A stretch of 7,060 bases of DNA. It comes from Spirochaetales bacterium (lineage in GTDB: Bacteria; Spirochaetota; Spirochaetia; SZUA-6; DRHE01). Shown here piece after piece: positions 1-5,760 of this stretch (positions are counted from its first letter, which is position 1; every line of letters starts with the position of its first letter). The stretch is from contig DRHE01000398.1 in assembly GCA_011049745.1 (NCBI GenBank), forward strand, positions 1 through 7,060, read 5' to 3'. A program made the position numbers and the translations under genes. Below the pieces are notes generated by a model. It did no database searches. It was not told the origin of the DNA and saw only the letters and a list, made by a program, of their open reading frames with translations.

Positions 1-168
1 AAACCAAGCGCTCAGAATAAGAAAGGCGGCATAACCTCAATTGAGGCGGCAATACATATTTCAAATTTAATGGTTGTGTGTAAAAAATGCGGCCCCGTCA
101 GGATTGGCAAAAAACTTGAGGGGGGGCAAAAAATCAGATTTTGCAAGAAGTGTGGAGAACAGCTGTAA
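1..168 (+). CDS. rplX: Large ribosomal subunit protein L24 (uL24), C-terminal part, 5'-truncated by window
   Basis: The first 55 codons, in frame 1 and ending in TAA, encode the C-terminal half of L24, an early-assembly protein of the 50S subunit that binds 23S rRNA near the exit tunnel. The phrase [14 protein letters not shown] matches the family's usual 'H.SNV...CP.CGK' region that follows the KOW domain, which lies off the left edge. Two CxxC pairs (fragment residues 27/30 and 48/51, in CKKCG and FCKKCGE) form the zinc-ribbon-like C-terminal knuckle of the cysteine-containing form of L24, which many bacteria have lost. The stop codon shares its last base with the rplE start (TAATG), so the two genes are probably translationally coupled. 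The spc-operon position and the tail sequence make the identity secure. Only the start is missing. Confidence 0.93.
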   Translation, partial: KPSAQNKKGGITSIEAAIHISNLMVVCKKCGPVRIGKKLEGGQKIRFCKKCGEQL

Positions 169-170
169 TG
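152..170 (+). promoter_or_regulatory. rplE ribosome-binding site and TAATG stop/start overlap
   Basis: A GTGGAG stretch at 152-157 lies about 10 nt before the ATG at 168-170 and inside the end of rplX. The rplX stop TAA (166-168) overlaps this ATG by one base. This arrangement favours the ATG over the in-frame TTG at 141, which would add nine residues and lie well inside rplX. The layout suggests termination-reinitiation coupling of L24 and L5 synthesis. Confidence 0.7.
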
Positions 171-725
171 GTTGCCAGGATTAAACAAGCAAGATTAAAG
201 AAACAGTACCGGGAAAAAGCGGTTAAAGCCTTAAAAGAAGAATATGGCTATTCATCGTTAATGCAGGTACCCAAATTAGAAAAGATCGTTGTCAGTGTGG
301 GCCTGGGAGATGCCATTCTAAATAAAAAACTTCTTGATTCAAGTGTTAAAGAGCTTGGCCGGATAACCGGACAGAAGGCGGTTAAAACAAAGGCCAAAAA
401 GTCAATTGCCGGTTTTAAGGTGCGGGAAGGTATGGAGATCGGGGCAAAGGTGACTCTGCGCGGACAATATATGTATGAGTTCTATGATCGATTGGTTAAC
501 GTGGCTATTCCCAGGATCAAGGATTTCAGAGGCATTAATCCAAATGCCTTTGATGGACACGGCAACTATTCGATTGGTATAACAGAACAGATTATTTTTC
601 CTGAGATCGATTATGATAAGATCGAAAGGATAAGCGGTTTGAATATTGCGATTGTAACAACTGCGAAAACTGATGGGGAGGCAAGAAGCCTGTTAGCTAA
701 TATGGGAATGCCTTTTAAGAAATAA
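168..725 (+). CDS. rplE: Large ribosomal subunit protein L5 (uL5)
   Basis: L5 is part of the 50S central protuberance, binds 5S rRNA together with L18, and contacts S13 across the subunit bridge. The 185-residue product is slightly longer than the usual ~180. It carries the family hallmarks: [13 protein letters not shown] near residues 35-47, the [19 protein letters not shown] stretch at about 66-84, IPRIKDFRG at about 114-122, the [19 protein letters not shown] signature at about 132-150, and the closing GMPF. The ATG at 168 was chosen because the next residues (VARIKQ...) fit a normal L5 N-terminus and because it overlaps the rplX stop. A TTG 27 nt upstream is in frame but would give nine unrelated residues. 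In E. coli, S8 represses the spc operon at this junction; no comparable leader space exists here. Confidence 0.97.
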   Translation: MVARIKQARLKKQYREKAVKALKEEYGYSSLMQVPKLEKIVVSVGLGDAILNKKLLDSSVKELGRITGQKAVKTKAKKSIAGFKVREGMEIGAKVTLRGQYMYEFYDRLVNVAIPRIKDFRGINPNAFDGHGNYSIGITEQIIFPEIDYDKIERISGLNIAIVTTAKTDGEARSLLANMGMPFKK

Positions 726-750
726 AGATCCAATAGGCGGAATTGTATAT

Positions 751-764
751 GGAGGATGTAAGTG
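751..764 (+). promoter_or_regulatory. Shine-Dalgarno GGAGG and GTG start of rpsN
   Basis: GGAGG at 751-755 lies six bases before GTG at 762-764. The encoded (M)ARKAM... is the standard S14 N-terminus, so the GTG start is well supported despite being non-ATG. An ATG at 756-758 is in frame with the GTG, but it directly abuts the GGAGG, leaving no spacer, and would add two residues. Confidence 0.75.
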
Positions 765-947
765 GCTAGAAAAGCGATGATTATGAAGGCACTGAGAAAA
801 CCAAAATATTCAACAAGAAAAGTAAATCGCTGTAGGATATGCGGCCGTTCCAGAGGTTATTTACGCAAGTTTCAAATGTGTCGTATTTGTTTCCGGAGTC
901 TGGCCAGTGAAGGGAAAATACCCGGGGTAACCAAATCAAGCTGGTAA
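762..947 (+). CDS. rpsN: Small ribosomal subunit protein S14, zinc-binding type Z (uS14)
   Basis: This 61-residue protein is the short zinc form of S14, a late-assembly protein of the 30S head that contacts 16S rRNA next to S3 and S10. C24/C27 (CRIC) and C40/C43 (CRIC) form the Cys4 zinc site characteristic of this form. The Cys-free form is about 90-100 residues, so both the length and the motifs separate the two. The C-terminal [11 protein letters not shown] is also typical. It starts with GTG after a good GGAGG. It sits between rplE and rpsH, its usual spc-operon place, with a 36-nt gap before and 46 nt after. No second, zinc-free copy is visible in this window, so zinc dependence cannot be judged further here. 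Confidence 0.97.
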   Translation: MARKAMIMKALRKPKYSTRKVNRCRICGRSRGYLRKFQMCRICFRSLASEGKIPGVTKSSW

Positions 948-993
948 ATTATATACCCGGTTACTAAGATATTACATAAGAGGGAGAAGCTAA

Positions 994-1392
994 ATGAGTC
1001 TTTCAGATCCTGTCGCAGACATGTTGACAAAAATACGAAATGGAACCATGGCAAAATTTGAGAAGGTTGATATCCCAACCTCGAAACTGAAATTAGAGAT
1101 AATAAAGATTCTTAAAAGTGAAGGTTATATAAAGACCTTTAAGAAGGCTGGTCAGGATAATAAGAATCAGATAAGGATCTTTCTGAAATATGATGACAAC
1201 CTGAAAGCGGTGATTCACGGTATTGAAAAGATTTCGCGGCCGGGGAGGAGAGTCTATTCCGGCTACAGAAAAATGCCCAGAATTATTAACGGTTACGGTA
1301 CATTGATAGTTTCTACTTCAGTAGGTGTTACTACAGGCAAAAAGGCAGTGGAGAAAACTGTCGGCGGTGAATTAATTTGTTCCATTTGGTGA
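994..1392 (+). CDS. rpsH: Small ribosomal subunit protein S8 (uS8)
   Basis: S8 is a primary 16S rRNA-binding protein that organises the 30S central domain. In E. coli it also represses the spc operon by binding its own mRNA. At 132 residues the length is normal. The N-terminal [17 protein letters not shown] is canonical. SRPGRRVY lies at residues 81-88, and the RNA-binding C-terminus carries STSVGV (107-112) and GGELIC (124-129). The ATG is preceded by AGGGAG at 981-986, eight bases away. The preceding 46-nt gap is the longest in the window and shows no strong hairpin or promoter. Whether this S8 feeds back on spc translation cannot be decided by reading alone. Confidence 0.97.
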   Translation: MSLSDPVADMLTKIRNGTMAKFEKVDIPTSKLKLEIIKILKSEGYIKTFKKAGQDNKNQIRIFLKYDDNLKAVIHGIEKISRPGRRVYSGYRKMPRIINGYGTLIVSTSVGVTTGKKAVEKTVGGELICSIW

Positions 1393-1407
1393 TTTAAGAG
1401 GTTAATC

Positions 1408-1947
1408 ATGTCAAGAATAGGAAAAATACCGGTGGGAATACCGGACGGCGTAAAGTTAAGTATAGAAGGCAACCTTGTTACGGTCGTTGGTCCCAGGGGA
1501 ACTTTAAAGCAGGAATACCGGCCTGAAGTGGAGATTAACATCCATGAAAAGGAGTGCATAATCAACAGGCGTAATGAGTCGAAACTTGCCAGGTCAATGC
1601 ATGGACTATACCGTCAGTTGATTGCCAATATGGTGATTGGGGTTTCCAGGGGATTTACTAAAGTGCTGCTGATTAACGGCGTAGGTTACCGGGCGGAAAT
1701 TTCAGGCGATAATCTGGTTATGAATCTGGGTTATTCCAATCCAATTGAGTATCCCATCCCGGAGGGTATCGAGATAAAAGTGGAGGAGAATACCAGGTTG
1801 GTAGTGAGCGGCTATGACAAACAGAAGCTTGGCCAGGTATGTGCTGAAGTGAGATCTTTTCGTCCTCCTGAGCCTTATAAAGGTAAGGGGATACGATATG
1901 AGAATGAACATGTTCGCAGGAAAATCGGAAAGTCGGCAATTAAATAG
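1408..1947 (+). CDS. rplF: Large ribosomal subunit protein L6 (uL6)
   Basis: L6 binds 23S rRNA near the sarcin-ricin loop and the base of the L7/L12 stalk, supporting elongation-factor binding. The 179-residue product has the usual two repeated L6 domains. The first follows MSRIGKIPVGIPDGV, where the VTVVGPRG turn (24-31) is typical. The second contains GVGYRAE (91-97) and ends with the family signature PPEPYKGKGIRY at 153-164, then the basic tail EHVRRKIGKSA. The ATG lies six bases after AAGAGG (1396-1401), 15 nt after rpsH. Length and motifs are complete, with no sign of frameshift. Confidence 0.97.
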   Translation: MSRIGKIPVGIPDGVKLSIEGNLVTVVGPRGTLKQEYRPEVEINIHEKECIINRRNESKLARSMHGLYRQLIANMVIGVSRGFTKVLLINGVGYRAEISGDNLVMNLGYSNPIEYPIPEGIEIKVEENTRLVVSGYDKQKLGQVCAEVRSFRPPEPYKGKGIRYENEHVRRKIGKSAIK

Positions 1948-1956
1948 GGTAAAGCA

Positions 1957-2316
1957 ATGAGTAGGATAGATGATAAAAGAAGAAGAAGAGAAATGAGAAA
2001 GGTCCGGATCAGGAAAAAAATATCAGGATCTAAGAAAATCCCACGTTTGACGGTGTTCAGAAGCAATCGTTACATTTATGTGCAGGCTATTGATGATCTT
2101 TCCGGAAACACTTTAGCATCAGTTTCAAATAGAGAAAAAGATCTGTTAATGCTGAAGAATGTGGTTGCTGACGCGCATAAACTGGGAGAGAAGATGGGTG
2201 AACGTCTGAAAGAGGAAAAAATTAAATGTGTGGTTTTTGATCGCAATGGATATTCCTATCATGGCATTATTAAATCTCTGGCCGAGGGAGTAAGGAAAAC
2301 GGGAATAAAGTTTTAA
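1957..2316 (+). CDS. rplR: Large ribosomal subunit protein L18 (uL18)
   Basis: L18 delivers and anchors 5S rRNA in the central protuberance together with L5. The 119-residue product has the normal plan: a very basic N-terminal extension (KRRRREMRKVRIRKK, residues 7-21) that grips 5S rRNA, RLTVFRSNRYIYVQ at 30-43, the ADAHKLGEKMGERLKE helix at about 71-86, and VVFDRNGYSYHG at 92-103. It starts nine bases after the rplF stop; its weak AGGG ribosome-binding element (1946-1949) overlaps that TAG. The poor Shine-Dalgarno and tight spacing suggest translation depends partly on ribosomes finishing rplF. This is an inference from spacing. Confidence 0.97.
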   Translation: MSRIDDKRRRREMRKVRIRKKISGSKKIPRLTVFRSNRYIYVQAIDDLSGNTLASVSNREKDLLMLKNVVADAHKLGEKMGERLKEEKIKCVVFDRNGYSYHGIIKSLAEGVRKTGIKF

Positions 2317-2324
2317 ATACGAGG

Positions 2325-2356
2325 TTGATCTGTATTCAGACTTCATCAAAAGGGGG
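2325..2356 (+). other. Small bulged hairpin adjoining the rpsE Shine-Dalgarno
   Basis: In the 42-nt gap between rplR and rpsE, TTGA (2325-2328) can pair with TCAA (2346-2349), and TCTG (2329-2332) with CAGA (2337-2340) around a TATT loop, leaving CTTCA bulged on the 3' side. The run AGGGGG (2351-2356) follows at once and is the likely ribosome-binding element. The stem is short and AT-containing, so it may be chance. If real, it would sit where it could affect ribosome loading on rpsE. Confidence 0.3.
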
Positions 2357-2358
2357 TT

Positions 2359-2859
2359 GTGTTGGAACGTGATAGAGCTGACCGGGAAATGTTTGAAAAA
2401 TTGGTTAGACTAAACCGGATTGCCAAAGTTGTTAAGGGTGGAAGAAGGTTTTCTTTCTCAGCTCTCTCCGTAGTAGGCGATCGTAACGGCAATGTTGGCT
2501 ATGGTTTTGGTAAGGCTAATTATGTAGTCGATGCTATAAATAAAAGTATGGAAAAGGGTAGGAAAGAAATGATCAGCATACCCTTAAAGCGTAACACCAT
2601 ACCTCATCAGGTAATAGGCGTGTATAAGGGCGCCCGGGTATTGCTGAAACCCGCTTCTCCGGGAACCGGGATTATCGCCGGCGGACCGGTGAGGGCGGTC
2701 ATGGAAGGGGCTGGGGTTAAAGACATTTTGAGCAAGTCGCTGGGTTCAAAAAATGCTATGAATATTGTAAAGGCAGTTTTTAACGGTATTGATCAGCTCA
2801 TGGATGCCAGGGAAATCGCCGCAAACAGGGGAAAGACCTTAAAGGATTTTTGGGGTTAA
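2359..2859 (+). CDS. rpsE: Small ribosomal subunit protein S5 (uS5)
   Basis: S5 lies at the back of the 30S subunit near the mRNA entrance, works with S4 in decoding accuracy, and carries the loop where spectinomycin-resistance changes map in other bacteria. The 166-residue product has the N-terminal double-stranded-RNA-binding-like domain, with [19 protein letters not shown] at 26-44 and GYGFGKAN at 47-54. The C-terminal domain carries [19 protein letters not shown] at 98-116. The loop looks wild type. The start is uncertain: GTG at 2359 lies only two bases after AGGGGG, while TTG at 2362 would have a five-base spacer and drop one residue. Neither choice changes the conserved part. There is no ATG alternative nearby. 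Confidence 0.95.
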   Translation: MLERDRADREMFEKLVRLNRIAKVVKGGRRFSFSALSVVGDRNGNVGYGFGKANYVVDAINKSMEKGRKEMISIPLKRNTIPHQVIGVYKGARVLLKPASPGTGIIAGGPVRAVMEGAGVKDILSKSLGSKNAMNIVKAVFNGIDQLMDAREIAANRGKTLKDFWG

Positions 2860-2864
2860 ATTAG

Positions 2865-3044
2865 ATGAAAAAGCTTAAGATAAGACAGGTAAAGAGTGTT
2901 ATCGGCCGGAAACCCAATCAGAGAAGAACAATTAAAGCTCTGGGTTTAAAGCGGATTAATTCTGTTGTTGAACATGAGGCAACCCCGCCTATTTTGGGAA
3001 TGATTAGAACTGTTTCGCATTTAATCGAGGTAGAGGAACTATAG
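2865..3044 (+). CDS. rpmD: Large ribosomal subunit protein L30 (uL30)
   Basis: This short gene of 59 codons plus TAG encodes L30, a small 50S protein that is absent from some bacterial lineages. The translation begins MKKLKIRQVKSVIGRKPNQR and continues with TIKALGLKRINSVVEHEATP, which is the standard L30 core: a beta strand leading into 'S.IGR...QR.T...LGL.K....V'. It ends with RTVSHLIEVEEL. The length is normal for bacteria (58-60). It starts five bases after the rpsE stop and ends two bases before rplO, exactly its usual place. The only upstream purine element is GGGG (2852-2855) inside the end of rpsE, so coupling to rpsE translation is likely. Confidence 0.95.
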   Translation: MKKLKIRQVKSVIGRKPNQRRTIKALGLKRINSVVEHEATPPILGMIRTVSHLIEVEEL

Positions 3045-3046
3045 TT

Positions 3047-3508
3047 ATGGAAAATGTTATGATCAAGAAACCTGCAGGCGCTACACGTAAGAAAAAAATA
3101 TTAGGACGCGGTCCAGGCAGCGGCAGGGGTTGTACTGCCGGTAAAGGCGACAAGGGTCAGAATTCCCGCTCCGGTGGTGGAGTACGACCGGGTTTCGAAG
3201 GCGGACAGATGCCCTTGTATAGAAGGATTGCCCGACGCGGGTTTTCTAACTATCCATTTAAAAAAGAATATTTGATCTTAAATCTCAAAGCTCTGGGAGG
3301 CTTTGCTGACGGTGAAAAGGTGGATAGAGAAAGTTTGATCAATAAAGGATTAATTAAGAACAAAAAGAAACCCATTAAAATACTGGGGCAAGGCGAGGTA
3401 AATAAAAAATTGATGATTGAAGTGGACAGAGTATCTTCCGGTGCGCAAAAGAAGATTGTTGATTCCGGCGGTGAAATAATTCCAGTTGCCGGGAAGGTTT
3501 CTAGATAA
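3047..3508 (+). CDS. rplO: Large ribosomal subunit protein L15 (uL15)
   Basis: L15 is a late-assembly 50S protein whose extended, glycine- and arginine-rich N-terminus threads into 23S rRNA. The 153-residue product has LGRGPGSGRGCTAGKGDKGQ at about 19-38, followed by the SRSGGGVRPGFEGGQMPLYR block (40-59) and RRGFSN. The C-terminal globular part holds the usual G-E-I-x-P ending near GGEIIPVAGK. The N-terminal segment (MENVMIKKPAGATRKKK) is less like the common 'L.P..GS.K..KR' form. A second in-frame ATG at 3059 could be an alternative start, but GAGG at 3033-3036 sits about 10 nt before the first ATG and favours 3047. The gene overlaps secY by one base. Confidence 0.96.
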   Translation: MENVMIKKPAGATRKKKILGRGPGSGRGCTAGKGDKGQNSRSGGGVRPGFEGGQMPLYRRIARRGFSNYPFKKEYLILNLKALGGFADGEKVDRESLINKGLIKNKKKPIKILGQGEVNKKLMIEVDRVSSGAQKKIVDSGGEIIPVAGKVSR

Positions 3509-3510
3509 TG
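3491..3510 (+). promoter_or_regulatory. secY ribosome-binding site and TAATG overlap with rplO
   Basis: GGGAAGG (3491-3497) is about 10 nt before the secY ATG at 3508-3510, within the last codons of rplO. The rplO stop TAA (3506-3508) shares its final A with the ATG. This overlap, the same as at rplX-rplE, suggests reinitiation or coupled synthesis of L15 and SecY. Confidence 0.65.
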
Positions 3511-4830
3511 GCAAATAATCCGCTTACTGATATTTTTAGAGTAAAAGATCTAAGAAACCGTATATTGTTTACGGTTTTTGTATTAATTATTTTCAGGCTT
3601 GGAGCCAACCTTCCCATCCCCGGGGTCAATATAAATGCATTAAGACTCTATATGGCAGCACAGGAAACAACTGGAACGGTAGGCATAACTGATTATCTCG
3701 ATTTTTTTGCCGGAGGCGCTTTTCGCAATTTCAGTATATTTATGCTGGGCATTATGCCTTATATTTCCATGTCCATTATTATGCAGCTGCTGCTGCTGGT
3801 TTTTCCGAAACTGAAAAAGATTTCGGAAGAGGAGGGCGGACGCAAAAAAATATCAAAAATTACCCGTTATGGTACTGTAGCGGTTTGCCTTATACAGGGT
3901 TTTGCGGTTACCGCTTATATTGATCAGATACCGGACGCTCTAACCATGGGTCGCCTTGCCTATACATTTATTGGTATTCTAACTGTTACGGCGGGGACAA
4001 TATTTTTAATGTGGCTGGGCGAACAGATAACTCAACGCGGAATAGGCAACGGCATATCCATGATAATTTTTGCCGGTATAGTATCCCGTATTCCCTATTC
4101 GTTATACGCGGTTATAACTGCTATCAGGAGCGGAGAATTAAACCCTGTATTTGTGATTGTTATTTTTGTAATGTTTGTTGTAGTGGTGACTTTAGTAGTT
4201 TATGAGCAACAGGGGCAGCGTAAGATACCGGTCCATTATGCGAAAAGGGTTGTCGGGCGTAAGGTTTATGGTGCTCAAAACACCTATATTCCTTTTAAGA
4301 TCAATCCATCCGGAGTAATACCGGTAATCTTTGCCTCTTCGGTGCTTATATTCCCGCTGCAGATTGCGCAGAATCTGGGGGCGCAAATAAACTGGCTATC
4401 CCGCTTTGCTTCCTGGCTCCGGCCTAGAGGTTTACCATATGTTATATCTTATACACTGTTGATTATTTTCTTTGCCTATTTTTATACACAGGTAACATTA
4501 AACCCGCTGGAGATAGCTAGAAATATCCGTGAAAACGGCGGTTCAATACCTGGTATTCGCTCAGAAAAAATGGAGATGTACCTCAGCTGTATTCTTAACC
4601 GGATTGTTCTGCCGGGAGCAATTTTCTTAGCCTTTATTGCTGTTATTCCAACTTTGGTGCAGACCTGGTTTCAGTTTCCACGTTCCATAGCCATGTTAAT
4701 GGGAGGAACATCACTATTGATAATGGTGGGAGTTGATCTTGATACAATGTCTCAGATCGAGGGACATCTTCGCATGCATCATCATGAAGGTTTAGTCAGA
4801 CGCGGTAAATTAAGATCACGGAATCTATGA
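3508..4830 (+). CDS. secY: Protein translocase channel subunit SecY
   Basis: SecY forms the membrane channel of the SecYEG translocon, through which most exported and membrane proteins pass with SecA or the ribosome. At 440 residues it has normal length and about ten hydrophobic segments, roughly at 18-38, 74-99, 119-138, 149-170, 178-197, 212-232, 268-288, 311-328, 365-388 and 391-410. The plug region follows ITDYLDFFAGGAFRNFSIF (60-78). GERIT-like LGEQITQRGIGNGISMIIFAG lies at about 170-190. The cytosolic C4 loop contains YEQQGQRKIPVHYAKR (232-247). The C5 loop holds NPLEIARNIRENGGSIPGIR (332-351), ending in the conserved arginine that SecA and ribosome binding need in E. coli. The tail (MSQIEGHLRMHHHEGL...RSRNL) is basic, histidine-rich and spirochaete-like from memory. 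rpmJ follows directly; adk, map and infA are not between them. Confidence 0.98.
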   Translation: MANNPLTDIFRVKDLRNRILFTVFVLIIFRLGANLPIPGVNINALRLYMAAQETTGTVGITDYLDFFAGGAFRNFSIFMLGIMPYISMSIIMQLLLLVFPKLKKISEEEGGRKKISKITRYGTVAVCLIQGFAVTAYIDQIPDALTMGRLAYTFIGILTVTAGTIFLMWLGEQITQRGIGNGISMIIFAGIVSRIPYSLYAVITAIRSGELNPVFVIVIFVMFVVVVTLVVYEQQGQRKIPVHYAKRVVGRKVYGAQNTYIPFKINPSGVIPVIFASSVLIFPLQIAQNLGAQINWLSRFASWLRPRGLPYVISYTLLIIFFAYFYTQVTLNPLEIARNIRENGGSIPGIRSEKMEMYLSCILNRIVLPGAIFLAFIAVIPTLVQTWFQFPRSIAMLMGGTSLLIMVGVDLDTMSQIEGHLRMHHHEGLVRRGKLRSRNL

Positions 4831-4844
4831 GGAGATAAGTAAAA

Positions 4845-4958
4845 ATGAAGGTTAGAGTCAGCGTTAAGACGATGTGTGACAAATGCAAGGTAATCAGGCG
4901 CAGAGGTGTTTTACGGATTATCTGCCAGAATCCAAAGCACAAACAGAGACAGAAATAG
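4845..4958 (+). CDS. rpmJ: Large ribosomal subunit protein L36, zinc-binding type (bL36)
   Basis: The 37-codon ORF encodes L36, the smallest 50S protein, which helps stabilise 23S rRNA near the L7/L12 base. The translation [20 protein letters not shown], then [17 protein letters not shown], has the four zinc ligands at C11, C14, C27 and H32, i.e. the zinc-containing version; 37 residues is its typical length. GAGGAG at 4829-4834, overlapping the secY TGA, serves as the ribosome-binding site about 10 nt from the ATG. The gene is directly after secY (14-nt gap) and 12 nt before rpsM, so infA, which often precedes it in other bacteria, is missing here. Confidence 0.96.
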   Translation: MKVRVSVKTMCDKCKVIRRRGVLRIICQNPKHKQRQK

Positions 4959-4973
4959 GAGGAGCAGCTAATG
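4957..4973 (+). promoter_or_regulatory. Consensus AGGAGG ribosome-binding site for rpsM overlapping rpmJ stop
   Basis: A perfect AGGAGG (4957-4962) begins within the rpmJ stop TAG (4956-4958) and lies eight bases before the rpsM ATG at 4971. Only 12 nt separate the genes, leaving no room for an E. coli-style alpha-operon leader pseudoknot between rpmJ and rpsM, unless it is built from rpmJ coding sequence. Confidence 0.75.
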
Positions 4974-5336
4974 GCCAGAATAGCGGGTGTTGACCTGCCG
5001 AACAAGCATGTAGATGTGGCATTAACCTATATTTATGGAATTGGGCGCTCTTCTGCAAAAATGATATGTAAAGCTATCGGTATTGATCCTGAAAGAAGTA
5101 TTAATGATTTAACCTCTGAAGAGATAAACAAACTTCGCCAGGAAATTGAAAGTGACTATAAAGTCGAGGGTAGATTAAGAACCGAAACATCTCTCAATAT
5201 TAAAAGACTTATGGATATAGGCTGTTATCGCGGAGTCAGACATAGAAGAGGACTCCCGGTAAGAGGCCAGAGAACGCGTACTAATTCTCGTACCCGCAAG
5301 GGTAAGAGGAAAACAGTTGCTGGAAAGAGGAAATAA
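4971..5336 (+). CDS. rpsM: Small ribosomal subunit protein S13 (uS13)
   Basis: S13 sits in the 30S head and contacts L5 and the P-site tRNA. In the classical arrangement it opens the alpha operon. The 121-residue product is a full-length match to the family: [20 protein letters not shown] at the start, the helix-two-turn-helix [18 protein letters not shown] at 21-38, [20 protein letters not shown] at about 77-96, and the basic C-terminal tail [17 protein letters not shown] (98-114) that reaches toward the tRNA. The start follows a perfect AGGAGG. It is followed after 20 nt by rpsK. Nothing is unusual in length or conserved residues. Confidence 0.97.
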   Translation: MARIAGVDLPNKHVDVALTYIYGIGRSSAKMICKAIGIDPERSINDLTSEEINKLRQEIESDYKVEGRLRTETSLNIKRLMDIGCYRGVRHRRGLPVRGQRTRTNSRTRKGKRKTVAGKRK

Positions 5337-5341
5337 GTGCC

Positions 5342-5359
5342 GGAGGTAAAGTAAAGTTG
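5342..5359 (+). promoter_or_regulatory. Shine-Dalgarno GGAGG and TTG start of rpsK
   Basis: GGAGG at 5342-5346 lies 10 nt before TTG at 5357-5359. No in-frame ATG or GTG occurs before the conserved S11 core, and the resulting (M)[10 protein letters not shown] is a normal S11 N-terminus. The rare TTG start is therefore the best choice for an otherwise highly expressed gene. Confidence 0.75.
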
Positions 5360-5740
5360 GCAAAGAGTAAAGGTAAGAGGGAAAAAAAGAAAAACATACC
5401 GGAAGGTTGCGTGTTTATTCAGGCAACCTTTAACAATACAATTATTACCATAACCGATAATAAGGGGAATACAATATCCTGGGCATCGGCCGGATCGTTA
5501 GGATTCCGCGGCGCCAAGAAATCAACCCCCTACGCTGCTCAGATTACCTCGGAAACCGCGGCTAAAAAGGCTATTGAACATGGTTTGCGAGAAGTAAAGG
5601 TCTATGTGAAAGGTCCCGGTGTTGGCAGCGAATCTGCAATCAGGGCTTTAGGTGTATTGGGTTTGAAGGTTAGATCCATCAAGGATGTTACCCCGATACC
5701 CCATAACGGTTGCAGGCCGCAGAAGAAGAGAAGAGTATAA
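5357..5740 (+). CDS. rpsK: Small ribosomal subunit protein S11 (uS11)
   Basis: S11 lies on the 30S platform near the mRNA exit and the Shine-Dalgarno helix. The 127-residue product has the lysine-rich start ([10 protein letters not shown], 3-12), then [19 protein letters not shown] (20-38), the [20 protein letters not shown] stretch (41-60), [15 protein letters not shown] (84-98), and the near-invariant end [17 protein letters not shown]. Every expected block is present and in frame. The start is TTG, an uncommon initiator that may lower translation or be compensated by the GGAGG. The early codons contain an in-frame A_AAA_AAG run and a perfect 8-bp inverted repeat (listed separately); both lie within real coding sequence. 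Confidence 0.97.
   Translation: MAKSKGKREKKKNIPEGCVFIQATFNNTIITITDNKGNTISWASAGSLGFRGAKKSTPYAAQITSETAAKKAIEHGLREVKVYVKGPGVGSESAIRALGVLGLKVRSIKDVTPIPHNGCRPQKKRRV
5383..5389 (+). other. In-frame A_AAA_AAG heptamer in rpsK (possible slippery site)
   Basis: Codons 9-11 of rpsK read GAA AAA AAG, placing the heptamer A AAA AAG in the register known from E. coli dnaX to allow -1 frameshifting. A -1 shift would add about 14 codons and stop at TAA 5431-5433. Because S11 is lysine-rich here, chance is the simplest explanation. The same heptamer in the same register also occurs in rpoA at 6768-6774. Confidence 0.25.
5403..5430 (+). repeat. Perfect 8-bp inverted repeat (stem-loop) inside the start of rpsK
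   Basis: AAGGTTGC (5403-5410) is the exact reverse complement of GCAACCTT (5423-5430), with a 12-nt loop, and could gain one G-U pair at 5402/5431. It encodes part of residues 16-25 of S11. It begins 13 nt after the A_AAA_AAG heptamer and about 45 nt after the start codon, so in RNA it could affect early elongation or frame keeping. It is not followed by a T run, so it is not a terminator. Pairing is seen directly; any role is inference. Confidence 0.45.
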
Positions 5741-5760
5741 AAAGAATTTTGGAGGAATAA

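Noticed and set aside
141..167. TTG at 141 as an upstream start for rplE
   Set aside because: It adds nine residues unlike L5 and lies inside rplX; the ATG at 168 has a ribosome-binding element and overlaps the rplX stop.
927..964. GTAACC / GGTTAC inverted repeat spanning the rpsN end and the gap
   Set aside because: Only six base pairs with a 26-nt loop and no extension; expected by chance.
1024..1029. TTGACA resembling a -35 promoter box
   Set aside because: It lies inside rpsH coding sequence (MLTKIRN region), and no TATAAT-like box occurs about 17 nt downstream.
872..1078. Minus-strand ORF overlapping rpsN and rpsH, and similar antisense ORFs across the window
   Set aside because: They lie opposite well-conserved ribosomal-protein genes and show no recognisable domains; they are shadow frames.
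4011..4205. Plus-strand ORF in another frame inside secY
   Set aside because: It is fully inside secY, in a different frame, with no ribosome-binding site or recognisable protein features.
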